Source: Henricia sp. BOLD:AAB3569
Lineage: Eukaryota; Echinodermata; Asteroidea; Spinulosida; Echinasteridae
DNA length: 64,000 bases
Assembly (NCBI GenBank): GCA_037783545.1
Contig: JBBELK010000326.1
Coordinates: 1,364,001 to 1,428,000, forward strand
Direction: 5' to 3'
The notes under the pieces are model-generated. The model had not been told where the DNA came from, did no database searches, and was given only the letters and a program-made list of their open reading frames with translations. The position numbers and the translations under genes are program-made. Positions 9,957-22,560 of the stretch are shown here, one piece after another. Within the stretch, counting starts at the first letter, position 1. Every line of letters starts with the position of its first letter.

Positions 9957-12900
9957 AAAACGAAATGAATAACTTTATAAATAATAATAACAAAATAATG
10001 GAAAGGTTGATATTAAAATGTGCTACATTTTCCACCTTCGGAAACTTTGCGGATAAAAATGTTGATCACAAATTGACAATTTTCTTACTTCACGTCTTCC
10101 CCTGGGGGATCATTTAGTATAGCGATGTCCCATCCGAAAGGCAGTAACCCGAAAATTATTATTTTCTTAATAGACAATATGCCTACACGTTCAAGAAAAG
10201 CACAGTTGACGAAAGTACAACTTAATTAGGTTTTATTATTTTTGGCTAAACAACGATTTATTAAAATTATATGGACAAAAGTAAGGCCCCTATGCTTAAT
10301 ATTATATAATTATTCGAAACTAACACCCCCTTTTCAGCACAATAAATACATTTTAGACAGGTGGACTGTTCTGTCTGTGAAAACTAAAATTCTAATTAAG
10401 TCTGCACTAAATTTTTATTGCCATCAAATGATTGCGACTCTAGAAATCCAAATTCCAATTTAAAATTGCTAACGGTCAGAAAAGGCCATAGCTTTCAGCA
10501 ACGCCCGAATTCTGAAACACTTATATTAATAGGCGGGTTTGATTTTATTGTTTTCGGCACTAAACCCCGCAATGCATTCACTGTGACCCGCCAGGCAGGG
10601 CTTCTTCTAACCCAAACACCACCACCTAATAGACAGAAAACGAGAATTGGAAAACTCGGGTGTCTATGGTGTCATGTTACATGTACATGTACCATCAGCA
10701 CCACACCGGGTCGCTGCGAGTGCTGTGCCGTATAGCCCCTGGCCCAACAGAGCTGCGCGGGCCGGCAAGAGGTGCTCGGTTCCCGGTTACGGGATCGCCC
10801 GCCTTCGCAGGTGTTCTTCAGGCGTTGACAAGGCGCGATAACCTGCAATTTGAGACACAACTTGCATGGAAACAATAGCCCATATAATATATATTCGTGT
10901 TTGTATCGTGGTCCCTTGAACTATTAATTGTTTCTCTTGTCACTTCGGTATATCATTGCAGTCTATGCTCATGACCAGTGGGTGAGGAATATCCGGAACC
11001 CAGGGCAGTAGATGCCCGTTTTATAACTCCTTAGATTTTAATACTGTCTTCATGCAGATTTATAAAGAAAACCAAAGATTTTTAAAAAGAACAACACAAT
11101 CAGGAATGTAGGATATTTTCTAAATTGTATGTGGGGAAAACGGAATTCTTATAGGCCTAACATATTGCTGATTTTGTCTTGTATACGTGGGCTACGTCGT
11201 CATAACGTAATGTGACAGTGGTTTTTATTGCGGGATTTAGCTAATGCTTCTTTCGTATCGGGCTGGCAGTTTCTGCAGCCACGCATACAGCTCATTGTAG
11301 TGGCCTATTTTGTTTGGGTCAAACAAGTTTGAGAATATTTGTCTCTGTTACGATGCCTGGCAGGCAAGCAGGGGATATGTGTATGATATTGTGCAATTAC
11401 ATGTATTATGTGATAAACTAAATTTACGATTGGTGGCCATGTATATGATAACAGTGGTTGTGAAACGGTAAACAGAAGTTTGTATGAAAAAAAATAAGAA
11501 AGAGAGGACCGTGGTCCCTGATATGTAAAAAAAAAATGTGCGGAAATGTTCTGTTAAGGGTGTCTTATTTTGGATGTAAATTTAATTTGTTCTGCCCTAT
11601 AGACCTAGGGACTGAATTTAGTGTTAGTGTCGCGACCCATGGCGTGCCATGTTAATTTCTACTTTAATATTGAGGTTTCTTGCGTATTTTTTTGCACATA
11701 ACGGGATTTGATGTACATCAACGCGGCCACGCCAAAAAAAGTTAAATGTCGAATGACATATGTCATATTAGTTATAGGCCTATTTTAAGAACAAATGAAA
11801 ATGCAAAAAATCGCAAAAATGACGACATCGCGTATGGTCAAAGACTGATTTTAAAAGGTTAATCTTTGTTTGTTTTTTACCATTTATTATATAAACCACC
11901 AGTCTACTGATGTCCGCTGTTCCTATATATATTCAGAAGATGCTTTAAATTGTTACCCTATATGTCATAAACAAATTAACAGCAGATACAAATTTGAAAG
12001 AGGTTTCATTAAGAATTTAATAGCGATGTGTACAGAATTTATAGAGAGAACAAATTTCGTTTAACAGCAATATGGTTTATACTATACAATCATCCACCCG
12101 ATTAGATTTTCATAGGCGTGAAACCGCTTCCTCGTGCACGTCGACTGTCTTGCTGGGGATCTCACTGCAAACGGCCGGGGCGTTAATTTGATTACGTGAG
12201 GGTTTTGTCCATAGACCAGGTGCTCTATTCTGTGAGAACCACTGGCAAGTTTTTACAACTTATTGGTTTTTCAGTGGTTTTATCAACATAAAAGTTATCG
12301 TCTTGTGGAATTTTTGCCGGGCTATCAAATTGGAGCATACATTTTTCGATCGGTGATTTATTTTATTATACTTAAATGTTGACCGTGAGTTAATTGGTAC
12401 ATTTCGTGCGTCAGTTATTCCGTGACTATAATTTTTTAAACATGGATATAGTCACACGGTTTCCTTGTGAGGCAATACACGTAGCAACAATTCAATTCAT
12501 TTACCAATCATTTTGAAATTGATTCAAAATAAAAATTGTGAAAATTTTTCCCCGTCGCGTGGCCTTGCAAATTTCACGATTTAAATGTTAAAAAAAAGAA
12601 GTTAACTTAATCCAAACGGTATATCGATAGGCGAAATGATCGCATATCAAATTTCCTCGCATTATTGAGTGATGTCTGTCTATCTTTGTTTGGTTGTGGA
12701 CCATTGATGTCACAAACATGTAGATAAATGCATACACAAACTGATCTTTACAATTTGCTGGGTTTCTGTCGTAGCGACACAAGGCTGCAATTTTCGCGGT
12801 CTGTGTAAACCCGTCCATTACAATGCCACGTCTCATCATTCGAGCCATGCAGCCTAACTGGGAAGCCCTCGGTCTTAATCAACATTAATTGTGTCATTTA

Positions 12901-15279
12901 TTACTTTCGATGGCTCAATTTGCTAGCAGAGACTGAGCTGTTTAGGAGCCCTGAAATATAGGATTTTTATAACTTCACGGCGAAATTCAGGTGAAATTCC
13001 GTAATCTTTACAAGGATGTGATGCCACATGTACTCTTAGGAATATTCTATGCACATCAAGTTTAACTGCTGCAGTATTTTAGCGAAAGTTTTTATTTTTT
13101 GACACGTGGGTTGTTCCAACGCCAAACGTCTCCTGTTTTTATTTAAGAAAAATGTGATGAGAACTACAGCAGTTTGACACAATTCCAAATCTAATGTTTC
13201 CCTTTACTTGCCCTATATTTCGAAACTAAAAAAACAAACAAAATGAATGGGTCTAATATCTTATTGGTATACTGATCGTTCACAACAACCCATTGACTGC
13301 CTTTTCAGGGGACCTTTATACACGTTACAAAAAGGAATACGGCAGAATACTGTTGCAATGAGCTATAAACCAGTTAATATCTTCGCCGGTGTGTTTGTTA
13401 GAAACCGTTATAAACAGCACGTTGTAAACCCCAGGGTTTGTCCTCCCTAATATGCGTACACAATGCTTATTTCGAAATTTGAGGTTCAAAATATATAAAT
13501 CCAGTCGGTCACAAATACTATTTACGATTTCTGATGATAACCAAGAGGGGCAAGGTTCAAATTATTTGTACTGTTTCGAATTTGTTACAGTTCTTAGTTT
13601 TAAAAAATATATAAATTGTGGTTCACTCAAATGTCAATACAGGTGCGCACCAAACCTTTTAGGCCAGGGTCCATTTTTTTTTTTTTTTTTGCATTAAACG
13701 AGGTTACGCCATTTACCGGTACTTTATTTTGTTAGAATTTCCAGTGAGGCTTTTCGGTTTCTCTGCTCAATACCTGGTCACTCTGTGTCACTTTCTTTTG
13801 CAAATTTGGTTTGTTTTCGAATGCAATTACTTCGAGCTGCATTTACTTTATTTTGCACAGTCAACGGAGTGACAAAAGGGGTATAGGTATTCCTCCAAAA
13901 TACATAGCCTCGCTCTCTTCCAGAAACACAATCATTTAAATCGCTGTTGCAATGAATTAGCTTTGAGCAAGGAAAAGAAGAAAATAAAGGTTCTGCCGGC
14001 ATCGACTAAAAGCGTTTTCATTATGCGAACTTAAGGACGTAAACAAATCCACCCTTCGATGCGAGTGGACAGCGGTGCCGCTGAAACAAAATAGGGGACT
14101 TCCGGAAATTTCCTACTTTTTCAGCACCGCGTGTGTGCGTAACCCGTGTGACTGTAATGCCGCAATTTGCGGTGCTTAAGCCGGAGTGTTTTTGTAGCTG
14201 GCGAGGTGACAAGGGCCGATTCTCTCTGCAGTGTCTGCAGTTGAATTGTTACGCTTCTCTAAATAACCAGTGCCCTGACGTTTCGTATAAGACAACATCG
14301 ATTCAGCAGCCACTTCTCCTTTTGATTTCTTTTGCTGTGAGCGATTTCTTTGAAATCCCATAAGTATCAAAGTTAAGTCGGGTTGCTGTGCACCGGCCAA
14401 AGCCGAACAGACTCCTAAATACACATGTAGATGATCAGATGACTAAAAATGGACTGATTTTCGTCCTTTGCTACACTGTATTGGAAGGTAAAACGGAGGT
14501 TGGTTTTTGGTTACAATTACTGAATGTGTGTTGCATATGTCCTACTGTACTACTTTTGAACTCGTATTTACACCAAAAGTACACAACCATTTTAGCGTTT
14601 TCTATTCCATATGTCGATAACCTAACCCTATCAACTATCAGTTATTCAATTCTCGTACCCGCAACTTTTTCAATAGTCAATGATCGTTCCGTGCTTCAGC
14701 GTGGATATTTATTTATTTCATTTAAAGCAACACAATCCCAGCTGCTATTTCAATCCCGTGCCGTCTTTTGCCATTCACCGGTTGCTCAATCATTCTCCTT
14801 TGGAGCCGCTTTCCCTTCGCAATTCCGTCACATGTAGGCCTATACTGTTGTTGTGTCCACTTCTTCCACTGCACAATGCACACCGACCGTCATTGCACTA
14901 TTCATTTCCCGAGTAACCGTTCGGCTGACACACGAGGGCAACGGCGCAGTCTGCGCAGTTTGTGCATGTACTGCTCTGAAAAAAAGGAAAATACTCGTTT
15001 CAAAAGGTGCGGTTTTAGCCACATTTGCGAGCCCGTGTTGTCAAATTTCGGTACCCATCATGCTGTCTGACTCCTGCTTTGCCAACCCGCTGAGGGGCCA
15101 TTTCACAAGTCTTACAAGATTATTGGTGTGTTGGCACAGGGTCTGCATTATTGGCAACCCGCTCACGCTACACACTGCACAATGGCACCGAAATGTACGG
15201 TCCACCATATAATTCCGTGTCAGCAATGGTTCATGAAATGACGGATGGGGCAGACACGACAGTGCCTACACGTTGCTTT

Positions 15280-15318
15280 TTACAGTGTCTAGAACTGAGG
15301 GAATTCTAGACACTGTAA
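15280..15318. repeat. Small perfect hairpin
   Basis: Fifteen-base arms TTACAGTGTCTAGAA and TTCTAGACACTGTAA flank a nine-base loop. It stands alone in otherwise unique-looking sequence. It may be the remnant of a palindromic MITE or a structured RNA element; it is too short for a typical microRNA precursor. Confidence 0.6.
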
Positions 15319-16486
15319 GCATTTTCTTTCGTCTGGTACATAATTATGAAAATTACTTTTTCACGCAATGCCTTGGGGTTTATTAAGCTTATTTGCGTTA
15401 TGTATAGACGTGGGATAGCTTGCAATAAATAAATTACGTGACAGTCATTTTATATTCGCCGTATCCAGCATTAATTTAGTAATGATAATACATCCAGTCG
15501 GAGTCTATATAGATTTCGGTTGCTGATGACGTTTCGCAATTTCTCGAAAGAGTCGGGGAGCTAAGACCAACGGTTTCTTTCCTCCACAAGTAATCTGCAC
15601 CATATTTTAAAAATCGGCATCAAAGACTATTGATTGCGTACTCTTAAAGATGCATTGTAATCAGAAAAGGTTTCTCCTCGAACAAAAATGAATAAAACTA
15701 GTTCATTGTACAGGTTTACCGGACGCTGCTAGGTTTTGAATGAGATATCGGTGAAAAAAATACTGTCACGGGAGTTACCTAAAAAAGCGCAATATTATAA
15801 ACCTTTTCGTTCTAACCTAACAATTATATGAAATACGAAATTCAAATAATATGCAATCTCCAAATCGGATGTGGAAGAAAAAAAGTTGGTGTAATAATTG
15901 CAGTGCTTCATGACGATATCCTTGAAAATTACGGATTGAGAGCGCGAAATTTCAGAATGAGAAAAATTTGACAAAATTAATGATATTATATTATCATGGA
16001 ACAAAATATGTGGGGGAAGGGGGAGTCAAAATGTGATATGGAAACACTATACTTTAAGATCTCCCGAACGTTTTATAAATTGCAAATTTTGTTCCATGAG
16101 TTACCCTTGTTGGTATCCTTTACCCGTATCTCGTTTGAAAAGTAACGTTCGGCAAACATAAAATATACATTCAACTTAAAATATATCTTTTACTCAAATC
16201 TGTTTTATGGCGAAATGGGTCCAGAATACAGGTATTATCTTCAAACTACGATGGAAAATGTGGGTGGTTACTGGGTTATTTTGAAGAGGACAACAATTTA
16301 TTATTTTATGCATAATCTTAATGTCTCAATGTCTAACAAAAATTAAACTGAGCTTGTGTCTGCGATTTTTTTTGTTTTCAATGTCAGTGATCTGCGCTGC
16401 TATTTTTTGCTGCACGTATGGATTTTTTTTCCCTGAACTGATTTTTGAATCGTTGCCAACGATCATGGAGTTGCGTTTGGGCGAAG

Positions 16487-16560
16487 TCGTGATTGGGCGA
16501 AGTGGAGATTGGGCGACGTGGCGATTGGGCGACGTGGTTGAGGGCTAAGTGGAAAATAGG
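16487..16560 (+). repeat. Short GGGCGAAGTGG-type minisatellite
   Basis: Four to five imperfect units of the type TTGGGCGAAGTGG/TTGGGCGACGTGG. The same words make up the interior of the two larger repeats at 43363-43682 and 57738-58034, so this is probably a fragment of that family. Confidence 0.6.
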
Positions 16561-17426
16561 CAAAGTAGTTGACGGTAAAGCAACTAACTCTCCTTGTTGT
16601 GCGTTGCTAGTCTGAAACCGACAGTATATAACAGGATTACCTGCAGCTTTATACCTCAATCGATGCACCGCCAATGACAAAACCGCGTATAGAACAGCAT
16701 AGACTTCAAAAAGGGACACTTGTGTTTTAAATGACAAATTCACAATAAAATTAATTAATTCGCCATTTCTTTAATAATAAAAGGTCACGTGATCAGTTGA
16801 CAAGCGTCTGTATTTTAGTCGTCACCATGGCGAGATTTCATGGCGAGATTTCAAGGCGAGATTTGCAAAGTAAAATGCAATACGAACTAGGCCTATATGT
16901 ACTTTATATAGAAGTATTTCAAATTGTCATGGAAAACGAGGGTCTCGGTGCTTTCTTTTCTGATAGAATTTGCAAAAGTGAAAAGACGCGCGACGTAATA
17001 CAATGGCTCAGTATCCAAGGCGAGGCTCTCAGCGATAATTTGAAAGTACGTCTATACGTTCACCTGCTATATGCGTTGTTATTGTTTTGCGCGTTTGTTT
17101 AGCGCGGTTCCCATGTGCCTCCTTCATTCCGTTTAGGCCTACAATATAAGTGGAAATGTCCCGTTTCTGAAATTAGTTAGATAAGTGAAATTTTGAATAA
17201 TAAATGAAATTTAGATGAATGTCCGCTCATTTTGCCTGAAATGGCCAAGGATGTTTCACGTACGTTTCACGCCTGAAAATAAACTTAGTGATGGGCTATA
17301 TCTTATTGCGGAAACGTTGGCCCGAAAATATCTGCTGATAGCTCGAGCTCATATTTAAAAAATAAATTACAAATAAATTTTTTTTCTGGTTCCATAATGA
17401 TCACACCAACCTTTTTGCTTGCACAT

Positions 17427-17853
17427 GGGTCTGTCCACAGTAATGGGGTACATTTGAAAAATAAGTCAATAATTCCTTTTAGATAGATGTCTGTAGTTTT
17501 TCTCAGAATTAAAGAAATGTCCTTGTTTTGTTCTCAGGAGATAACTTTTGCCCCAAAAGGTAAGAAATTGCTGCCACAACATTCATTTTTGAAAAGCTTG
17601 TGTACAAATTTTCCTATTACGTACCGGTATGTAACGTGGACAGACCATTTTGTGACATTTTTTTCCGTCTTTGTTACATGCGTAATAGGAAAATTTGTGC
17701 ACGGGGTTTTCACAAATGTATGTTGTAGGACTATTTTTCGTACTCCTTGGTGAAAAAGTTATTTCCTCAGTTTAGCTTGATAATTTAAAGATAAAATTAA
17801 GACATTTGATCTTGAATGTTACAGAAATGTACCCCATTACTGTGGAAAGACCC
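17427..17853. mobile_element. GGGT-ended MITE, copy 1 (TSD ACAT)
   Basis: The ends are inverted repeats of about 29 bp: GGGTCTGTCCACAGTAATGG at the left and CCATTACTGTGGAAAGACCC at the right. The 4-bp word ACAT flanks both ends (17423-17426 and 17854-17857), a clean target duplication. The interior holds a second inverted repeat around CAAATTTTCCTATTACG / GTAATAGGAAAATTTG. A nearly identical copy lies at 23573-24012. The short ORF inside is not protein-like. Four-bp duplications and GGG ends are compatible with a Sola2-like superfamily, but no transposase is present to prove it. Confidence 0.85.
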
Positions 17854-18986
17854 ACATCCAAATTGGAGATTGAAAATTTCGTATTTTCTTCTAATTTTTT
17901 GATAGTCTTTTTGGGAGGTAGGACTATTTTATATGATTGTCAGGTTAAAACGAAATGCATTTTTCTGAACACGCTTCTTTAATATGTTCACAGCAGTTTG
18001 CGAATAGTTCGGCAGTCACATATTACATTATGAGACCATTTATGCCATGGTTGCTAATATATAAAACAAACCATTAAGCACCGTAAAAACACACACGTGT
18101 CTAAATACAAACACATCACAAACATACAAACCATACAATTCTGACTTAACTTTCGCAAAATGTTTGATTGATTTATTTTTCTTCTAAAAATAGACTGCGA
18201 AAAGGTTACGATTCTGCATCCCACGAAAAAGAAAACACGTGTCTGCAGTGATTTTTTCCCCCGAAATATAACGTATAAACCATTAGTTATTAGTGGGTCA
18301 AGTATTGCCTGAAAAACACTGCCTGAAATACTGGAACTTAACAGGCAATTTCAGCTGATGATTCCCCGCTAACCTTGTTGCCAGGCGGTCCGTCCATCCA
18401 CCTCCACCGCCGCGCATCCCACCGGCCCTGGGTCTGTTTGTACGGCGGATGACAATCACCGCATTCAGGCTGAGGCGGGCCCCGTTAAGCCACGGCGGGC
18501 CGTTTGATGACGAGCCGCCGTTCATAATCTTCGACCTAGATAAGACACAAGAACCGGAATGCGTACATGTACACGGGCATTATAGCCTAGGCAGTGTCAC
18601 TGTGGGGCGGGAGAAAGAGTCATGTACCCCGTCAAAAGAATTGATGCCTTTTTTAATATAATATTCTTTTAAGCGGCTGCAGGTTTATTAAACCATGCGT
18701 GCACCTCGGCCTGTTTTTTTAACGGTATTTTTTCCAAGTCATGTCATATACATTCTGTTTTCTCTTCTCAGTTTCTATGGGTACACGCTGGGCTGGGTTC
18801 TATTAGCTTTTTAGAAGTATGTCGAAACAAAAGGAAATGGCGCAATTTTATTTGGGTATGCATTTTTGTTAACAATTGTACTTTTTCCAAAAACATGATG
18901 GACATGTAATTGTAATGCAGAGACAAAATTATAAATAAAATAAACAAGTGAAAACTGCAGTTATTTTGTATTTAATTCGAATTTAT
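17854..18986. other. Noncoding stretch
   Basis: AT-rich with a GC-rich patch around 18370-18520. Open frames on both strands across that patch overlap one another and resemble no known protein. No repeat ends were seen. Confidence 0.35.
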
Positions 18987-19044
18987 ACCCAGATCAAAGT
19001 GCACCTCCTTTTGTGTCCGTGCACCATACTTCAAAAGGGCTATG
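18987..19044 (-). repeat. Fragment related to the arm of the 4281-6110 element
   Basis: The order CCCAGATCAAAG, a GTGCACC block and CCATACTTCAAAAGGGCTAT parallels the right arm of the element ending at 6110 (CCCAAATCAAAG, GGGCGCCC, CCATACTTCAAAAAGGCTTA). It is a solo, diverged copy. Confidence 0.45.
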
Positions 19045-20091
19045 TTCCCAAAACCTAAAATGTTGCGGGCTGCATGTAGTGTCAAAAAATAATAACAAAT
19101 AAATTAATACATCAAAAAGGAAATTAAAAATATTTAAAAACAAAATAAAATTAAACGAGATTTCTACATGAGCCTGCAGGAAAACTTTGTTTGGTTCTTG
19201 CATAAATGGAGAAACAGATTAAAATATGTTTCTGTGGAACTTTTTAACACAGTGAAAGCATTCTTTATATATATTAAAAAAATAGGCCCAATCATGTTCG
19301 ACTTTTCAGACAAATTCAACCTGTATGAAATGTTAAACAAGTTGCTTTTCGCGAAATTTCGAATTATATAAAAATACATATTTTATTTTGACTTCAACGT
19401 GCTTGGGAAACTGGAGAATATGCATGGGTGTGTAGTTATCTGACATAAACTGACCGACTTGCGGCTAGCGTCTTACAATACAGCGTTTTATTCAAGATTC
19501 TTGCCAAGAGCAAAACAAAAATGCACTCGCTTGCAATTTTTGTTTTAAAAAACTAAAATTGAAACCGCAATGTCATCTTAAACCAGGATCCAGTTTTCTT
19601 TTCTTTTGTATAAAATTTGCAAATGAAAGGGCGCTTGCCAGTGCTATTTTGACATTTGCCAATAGCATATTTTATAGAAAACATTTCCTGCATGAACACG
19701 AACTAAAAGCTTGCATCTTTAGCAGATTAATGTGATGAGTATTTTTCTAAAAACAGATTAAATCGGACGTAACGTGCAATTTTAAGATTGTGAATTTAAG
19801 AAAATTGTTCCCATCGTGGTAAGATCAAATAAGAACATCATGTGTTAAGAACAGATAAAATATGTTCTTATAACGATGTTAAGAACATCATGATAGGAGC
19901 AGATAATGGGGTGCACCGAACTCAAGTTCTTACGTCAGATACTGGAATGTGGGTTTGAAAAGACACTAGTTAATCTAGCCTTTTTTTTTCGGTGCGAGGG
20001 GTTGGTTTCTCAGCACTTGACCTTGGTAGCCCTTACGCCGAGTGCCCTGTGGACCTTGTATTAATGTGTGATATTTACCGTTTTTGTGATG
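19045..20091. other. AT-rich noncoding stretch
   Basis: Very AT-rich. Overlapping short frames on both strands at 19164-19379 are not protein-like. A run of imperfect AAGAACATCATG words occurs around 19825-19900. Confidence 0.35.
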
Positions 20092-20311
20092 TCTGGAAAC
20101 AAAACTAACTCGTAAGAACATGTTATTTATCCGAAACAGAAGTCTGGTTCGGATAAATCACGTGACCTTGATTTGTTGTTTTAAATGCTCAAAAACGGCC
20201 ACATTTTGTGGTTTCTTTTAAGGATATCCAGTTTATTTCGGAAAGACCTTCAGAATCATGTATGTGTCTTTTTCGAGATCAAAATAGCCTAACAAAGCCG
20301 GTGTTTCCTTT
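20092..20311 (+). repeat. Dispersed 220-bp repeat, copy 1, with internal palindrome
   Basis: It matches 31760-31979 in inverted orientation over its full length. Shared blocks in order are TGGAAAC/TAAAACTAACTC, an imperfect palindrome around ATTTATCCGAAACAGA / TCTGGTTCGGATAAAT, CACGTGACCTTGATT, AACGGCC, TGGTTTCTTTT, TTTCGGAAAGAC, CAGAATCATGTATG and GCCGGT. No coding content. Both copies are 220 bp. Confidence 0.7.
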
Positions 20312-20841
20312 AATCCGGGTTATGAAACGGCATAAAATGTCGTGACTCGGTCGCGCATTTTGATGACCCTTGGCATGTTTGAATATTCATTGTAGTCCGA
20401 TTGCACATGCCTGGTCCTATACTTTGCGAGAAGGTTTGGCGTTGGAAACGCCACGACAGGCTTAGGGCCACGACGGCTCAGATAGTCTGAGGTCTTCTCA
20501 TGGTTAAATGACCCGTGAACTCTATTTCCCTTTACCCTTCAAACATGTGTCCACTCGTTCGCAGTTTGGCTGGTCTCAAATTGATTCTGACGTTTTCGCG
20601 TGTGGGGCGTTAGGCTCTACTTAGCGGGCGCAACACGACGCCATTACCGGCCCACCGGGCGCGGGTTCGCGCCACATCACTCCAGCATTTATTCAATTAC
20701 TAAAAACTACTTTTTGGGGTATCGCTTTGCTATTACAGACTTGGAAGCTGGTTTTCTAATGGAAGACCGGTTATTACACCGTGATATTTTAAGCGGAACA
20801 AAACGAAAGGACATGGTGAATAAAATTACCATATTTTTATT

Positions 20842-20845
20842 ATAT

Positions 20846-20892
<47 letters not shown>

Positions 20893-20897
20893 TTTTT
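20842..20897 (+). repeat. (TTTA)n microsatellite
   Basis: About fourteen TTTA units with almost no interruption. Confidence 0.95.
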
Positions 20898-21505
20898 GTA
20901 CTAGCGATGGGTTATTCAATGAAGTTGGAAGACGGTGTCCCCTGTTACATCGGAGAAATGTTTACTCAATATTTTTGGACGAATTTCATTAGTTATAAAT
21001 TATACCAGCAGTTGAATTGCGTAAATTAAAAATGTCTATGTTTTTTTTTGTAACAACAAAATATAGGAGCATGAGTCAACTAAATGGATTTGTGTGCAAA
21101 TGCAGGTGTGACATTCGATGTTTTTCAACAGATTTTTTGAACCACAGGAAAATTCAAGGTACATAATTATTTTGTACCGCAGCGCTGAACCCACGAGGCT
21201 ATCCTATACACGGGAGTATCTCGGCCGCGGAATTCGTCCTGGGCTTGCCAAGATAAGGAGCTTTTTGTTCAGTAGTGAGTCGTGTTTCAATTTTACGTTC
21301 TTCTTTTCTCCCATGCAGTTTCTTCTGTAACACACTTGATTTGTCTATGCACGTGGCATCATTTTCCCGAAAATTTGCGACCATGATTTGGTAGGATGGA
21401 AATCCACTCTCGTATCCATGAACTTTGTCTACGCTCGACTCATTGTTTCCTCGTTTATAAAGTACATGTAATAGGGCCTATATAGGAAAGAATGTTTCTT
21501 CTTCG

Positions 21506-21684
21506 TGGTTTCTGGTACAACATCCAATCACACAACTACTGGGCATATATCTGGCTTCTTACACGAAAAAAAAACTTCAAAAACGCCATCTAGCAGAGAC
21601 GGTCTTCTGTGTTTTTCGTGTGCAAAACGTGTTTAATTATGTTTCTCAACACTGCGTCACGGGGTCACGTGCATATCATTACTA
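21506..21684 (+). repeat. Dispersed repeat A, left part (interrupted copy)
   Basis: It matches 41077-41277, sharing TCTGGTA, CAACTACTGGGCA, TCTGGCTT, CACGAGAA/ACGAAAAA, CACTGCGTCACGGGGTCA and GCATATCATTA. The continuation of the repeat resumes at about 23180, after the inserted CACTG-ended element. The flanks of the insertion therefore once formed one sequence. Confidence 0.7.
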
Positions 21685-21845
21685 CACTGTAATAAAAACG
21701 CCGTTTTTTTACGGTTTTTCCCTGTCATTTTGGACGCCATTGCAATACCGTAAAACTGTCAATTGACAAGTCCACTGTAAAATCACAGTCTACAAGGCTG
21801 TGATTATTTTGGAAGCATGCACTGCAAAATTATAATCCGTGCGTA

Positions 21846-22089
21846 CACTGCAAAAATTGTTGTGTTAAATTAACACCAGTGGTGTTGTCTTATATATACA
21901 TATACCAAGCCTGGTGTTAAAATGTAACACCAGAGGTGTTAGTTTTAATTCCACACTTGGAATAAATGCATTATTTTTAACACCTTATGTGTTAAAACTA
22001 AAACGTGTGGTGTTAGAACTTAACATCAGGCTTGGTATCTATGTAAGACAACCCCACTAGTGTTAATTTAACACCACAGTTCTTGCAGT
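21846..22089. mobile_element. Palindromic TTAACACC MITE, copy 1
   Basis: Inverted arms start CACTGCAAAAATTG at the left and end GTTCTTGCAGT at the right. Both arms then run through GTGTTAAATTAACACCA, TGTTGTCTTATA and ACCAAGC in mirror order, so the element is one long imperfect hairpin of about 244 bp. A second copy is at 41472-41701. It has no coding capacity. Confidence 0.8.
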
Positions 22090-22365
22090 TAACAATTTGT
22101 CTGTTTTTTTTTTTACGTCTTACGCGTGTATATCAACTGGAATGGGTTTGTAAAACTATATAACAAACCTTTTTACAGTGTGGAATCTACTTACCAAACA
22201 GCAAATGTGGTAAGCATTTCCAGTGTCTTTCGATACTCAAACTACCAATGGTAATTCTTAGAAAGCAAGAATGGATTGTTAATGCGATACAGGTAGTCTA
22301 GTCTAAAGTACAACACGGCATTTATGGTCTGTGTACGTGTGCAAACGTTGAATCGAAATGAACTG

Positions 22366-22560
22366 AATTTATTGCCATCTGCTCACAATAAACGAACACA
22401 AGAACTTGTTTCGTGTCAGTATACAAATTAAACATCCACAATCAACACCATAGTTAAATACAAACTTGCATAATTTCAAAATCACAATAAGTCCAACAGT
22501 ACAACATAATTTCTAATGTTTGTATATATGTAAATGTAACAGCCATTAACAGATGTGGGG
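22366..22560 (-). repeat. Possible LINE/SINE 3' remnant
   Basis: The stretch beginning TGAATTTATTGCCATC and followed by CAAGAACTTGTTTCGTG looks like the inverted 3' region of retroposons seen in many marine animals (TTTATTG...ACAACGAAATTTG type). No open frame or tail supports it, so it is only a suggestion. Confidence 0.2.

Larger units (their letters stand above)
9067..16480. other. Long noncoding stretch downstream of FoxD
   Basis: Apart from a pentanucleotide array (9924-9956) and a small perfect hairpin (15280-15318), about 7.4 kb holds no recognisable gene, transposon end or tandem array. It is one of the least repeat-laden parts of the window and, lying next to a developmental regulator, is the natural place to look for enhancers. 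No specific enhancer is claimed. Confidence 0.4.

Noticed and set aside
20600-20992. 130-residue protein with YLFIYLFI repeats
   Set aside because: Created by the (TTTA)n microsatellite.
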